The translations under genes were made by a program, and so were the position numbers. A DNA stretch of 7,310 bases from Methanomicrobiales archaeon (GTDB lineage Archaea; Halobacteriota; Methanomicrobia; Methanomicrobiales; Methanoculleaceae): NCBI GenBank assembly GCA_012510335.1, contig JAAZIF010000063.1, positions 1-7,310 of the forward strand. The letters run 5' to 3'. This document shows, piece after piece, positions 6,165 to 7,310 of the stretch. Position 1 is the stretch's first letter; each line of letters starts with the position of its first letter. Under the pieces are notes generated by a model that made no database searches, was not told the origin of the DNA, and saw only the letters and a list, made by a program, of their open reading frames with translations.

Positions 6165-7310
6165 TCATTCCGCGGCGCTCACCACTTCGCGTAGCGTGAA
6201 CCGGAACGATGCTCCGAGATCCGGCTTTCCCTCCACCCGGTCCTCAACCCATATCCGACCGCCGTAGCGCGCAACAAGCATCCCGACGATGTAAAGGCCG
6301 AGCCCCTCCCCGTATCCCTGCTCGAAGAGATGAAATACCTTCTCTTTCTCCTCATCAGGGATGCCGTGGCCGGTATCCTCCACGGCCACCATCACCGCCT
6401 GATCCTCCCCGGGAAAGTTCCCCACCCGGATCGTGATCCCGGCATCCGGTCCGCCGAACCTGACGGCGTTGCTGATGAGGTTCTTAAAGACCTCGGGCAG
6501 CAGGTCGTCCGCCCAGACCTCTGCCGTGGAGCCTACAAAGGAGATATTCACCTCCGGTATACGGTCGAGCTCGGCACTGATCGTGCGGCTGAGATTGACC
6601 GGTTTGAGATCGGGCGCCTCCTGGCTTATGCGGCGGATGGTCGCGACATTCTGGAGGATGCCGGCGCTCTTCCGGATGCTCTCCCTGAGTCTCTTTGCAT
6701 ACTCGACAGCATTCTCATCCAGCATATCGATCAGGAGATCGCAGTAGAGGCTCGCGACATTTCCTGCGTTCTTTATGTCGTGGGTCATTATATCCAGGTA
6801 GAGGTTCATCTCGCGGTGGGCTGCCTCCAGTCGTTTGTGGAGCATGCTCCGGAGGACGCCAGAGCCGATCTCTCTCCCGATGGCCTCAAGGAGGTGGCGC
6901 TCCTCGTCCTCAAACCCCTGCTTTTCCCTGCTCCCGACGAAGAGCGCGCCGACCACGACCGACTCCGCAAGGATCGGTATGCAGGCAAGGGTTGATACAC
7001 CGAGCGATGAGAGGATCCTTCCCTCGATCCTGCCGGGGTTACTGCGTAGCTCGATGTAGCGCGGTTGCCCGGCGACGAATATAAAGTTCCAGGGCCAGTT
7101 ATGGATCTTTATCGTCATGTTGCGCGCGAGGTGCTTTGCCGGGACGGCGTGGTGGCAGCGCGTGAGTGCCAGCGTCCGCTCCGGGTTTAACATGTAGGTC
7201 TGTCCCACATCGAGGCCGAGCAGGTCAAGGGTCTTTGAGAGCGATGCCTCAAGCAGCTCATCGAGCGAGAGAGAGGATGCGGATACCCTCATTATATGGT
7301 TGAGCACCAG
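6165..7310 (-). CDS. GAF-domain sensor histidine kinase, C-terminal part (5' end outside window)
   Basis: The 381 visible residues form a soluble signalling kinase; the frame stays open to the window edge, so the N-terminus is missing. The following numbers count from the GTG at 7307. Residues of about 10-150 look like a GAF sensor domain (start SLSLDELLEASLSKTLDLLG; core CIPILAESVVVGALFVGS). A helical stretch follows, then the H-box IMTHDIKN with His176 as the likely phosphate acceptor, of the HDIxN form common in methanogen kinases. The ATPase domain is complete: N-box VFKNLISNAVRF (Asn276, Asn280), G1 DTGHGIP (311-317), F-box VFHLFEQ and G2 GEGLGLYI (333-340). No membrane segment is seen in this part; upstream PAS or further sensor domains are likely. 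No response regulator gene lies in the window, so its partner is unknown. The signal sensed by the GAF domain cannot be read from sequence. Confidence 0.9.
   Translation of the reverse strand: MVLNHIMRVSASSLSLDELLEASLSKTLDLLGLDVGQTYMLNPERTLALTRCHHAVPAKHLARNMTIKIHNWPWNFIFVAGQPRYIELRSNPGRIEGRILSSLGVSTLACIPILAESVVVGALFVGSREKQGFEDEERHLLEAIGREIGSGVLRSMLHKRLEAAHREMNLYLDIMTHDIKNAGNVASLYCDLLIDMLDENAVEYAKRLRESIRKSAGILQNVATIRRISQEAPDLKPVNLSRTISAELDRIPEVNISFVGSTAEVWADDLLPEVFKNLISNAVRFGGPDAGITIRVGNFPGEDQAVMVAVEDTGHGIPDEEKEKVFHLFEQGYGEGLGLYIVGMLVARYGGRIWVEDRVEGKPDLGASFRFTLREVVSAAE

Overview
The window looks like chromosomal DNA from a GC-rich methanogenic archaeon, most likely of the Methanomicrobiales (a Methanoculleus-like genome would fit). 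This is inferred from an archaemetzincin gene, archaeal TATA-type promoter boxes, an anti-16S ribosome site of the GGAGGTGA type, and a methanogen-style soluble histidine kinase. No marker gene is present to settle the species. There is no rRNA, tRNA, CRISPR array, transposase or phage gene.

Layout, left to right. (1) Bases 1-327 hold the C-terminal part of an archaemetzincin zinc protease, cut by the window edge. (2) Bases 362-4159 hold a two-gene unit: a Cas4/AddB/Dna2-like iron-sulfur PD-(D/E)XK nuclease (574 residues) followed directly by a Dna2/Upf1-like superfamily 1 helicase (671-687 residues). Both lie in the same reading frame, separated by a single TAG stop, so the pair reads as a fused nuclease-helicase split by one codon. 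(3) Bases 4216-5696 hold a secreted lipoprotein with a ComEC-type metallo-beta-lactamase domain plus a C-terminal lamin-tail-like domain, followed two bases later by a DUF3006 protein. (4) Bases 5842-6120 hold a 92-residue stand-alone ATP-cone protein that starts at TTG. Its very strong ribosome site lies partly inside a perfect 9-bp hairpin. (5) On the minus strand, 7310-6165 is the C-terminal 381 residues of a GAF-domain sensor histidine kinase, cut by the window edge and convergent with the ATP-cone gene.

How the genes work together. The nuclease and helicase probably act as one DNA end-processing or repair machine. The lipoprotein and DUF3006 protein form a second functional pair. The ATP-cone protein and the kinase have no evident link to either. 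The observations most worth a second look are the in-frame TAG between nuclease and helicase, the RNase H-like domain of the nuclease that seems to have lost its catalytic acids, and the hairpin over the ATP-cone ribosome site.
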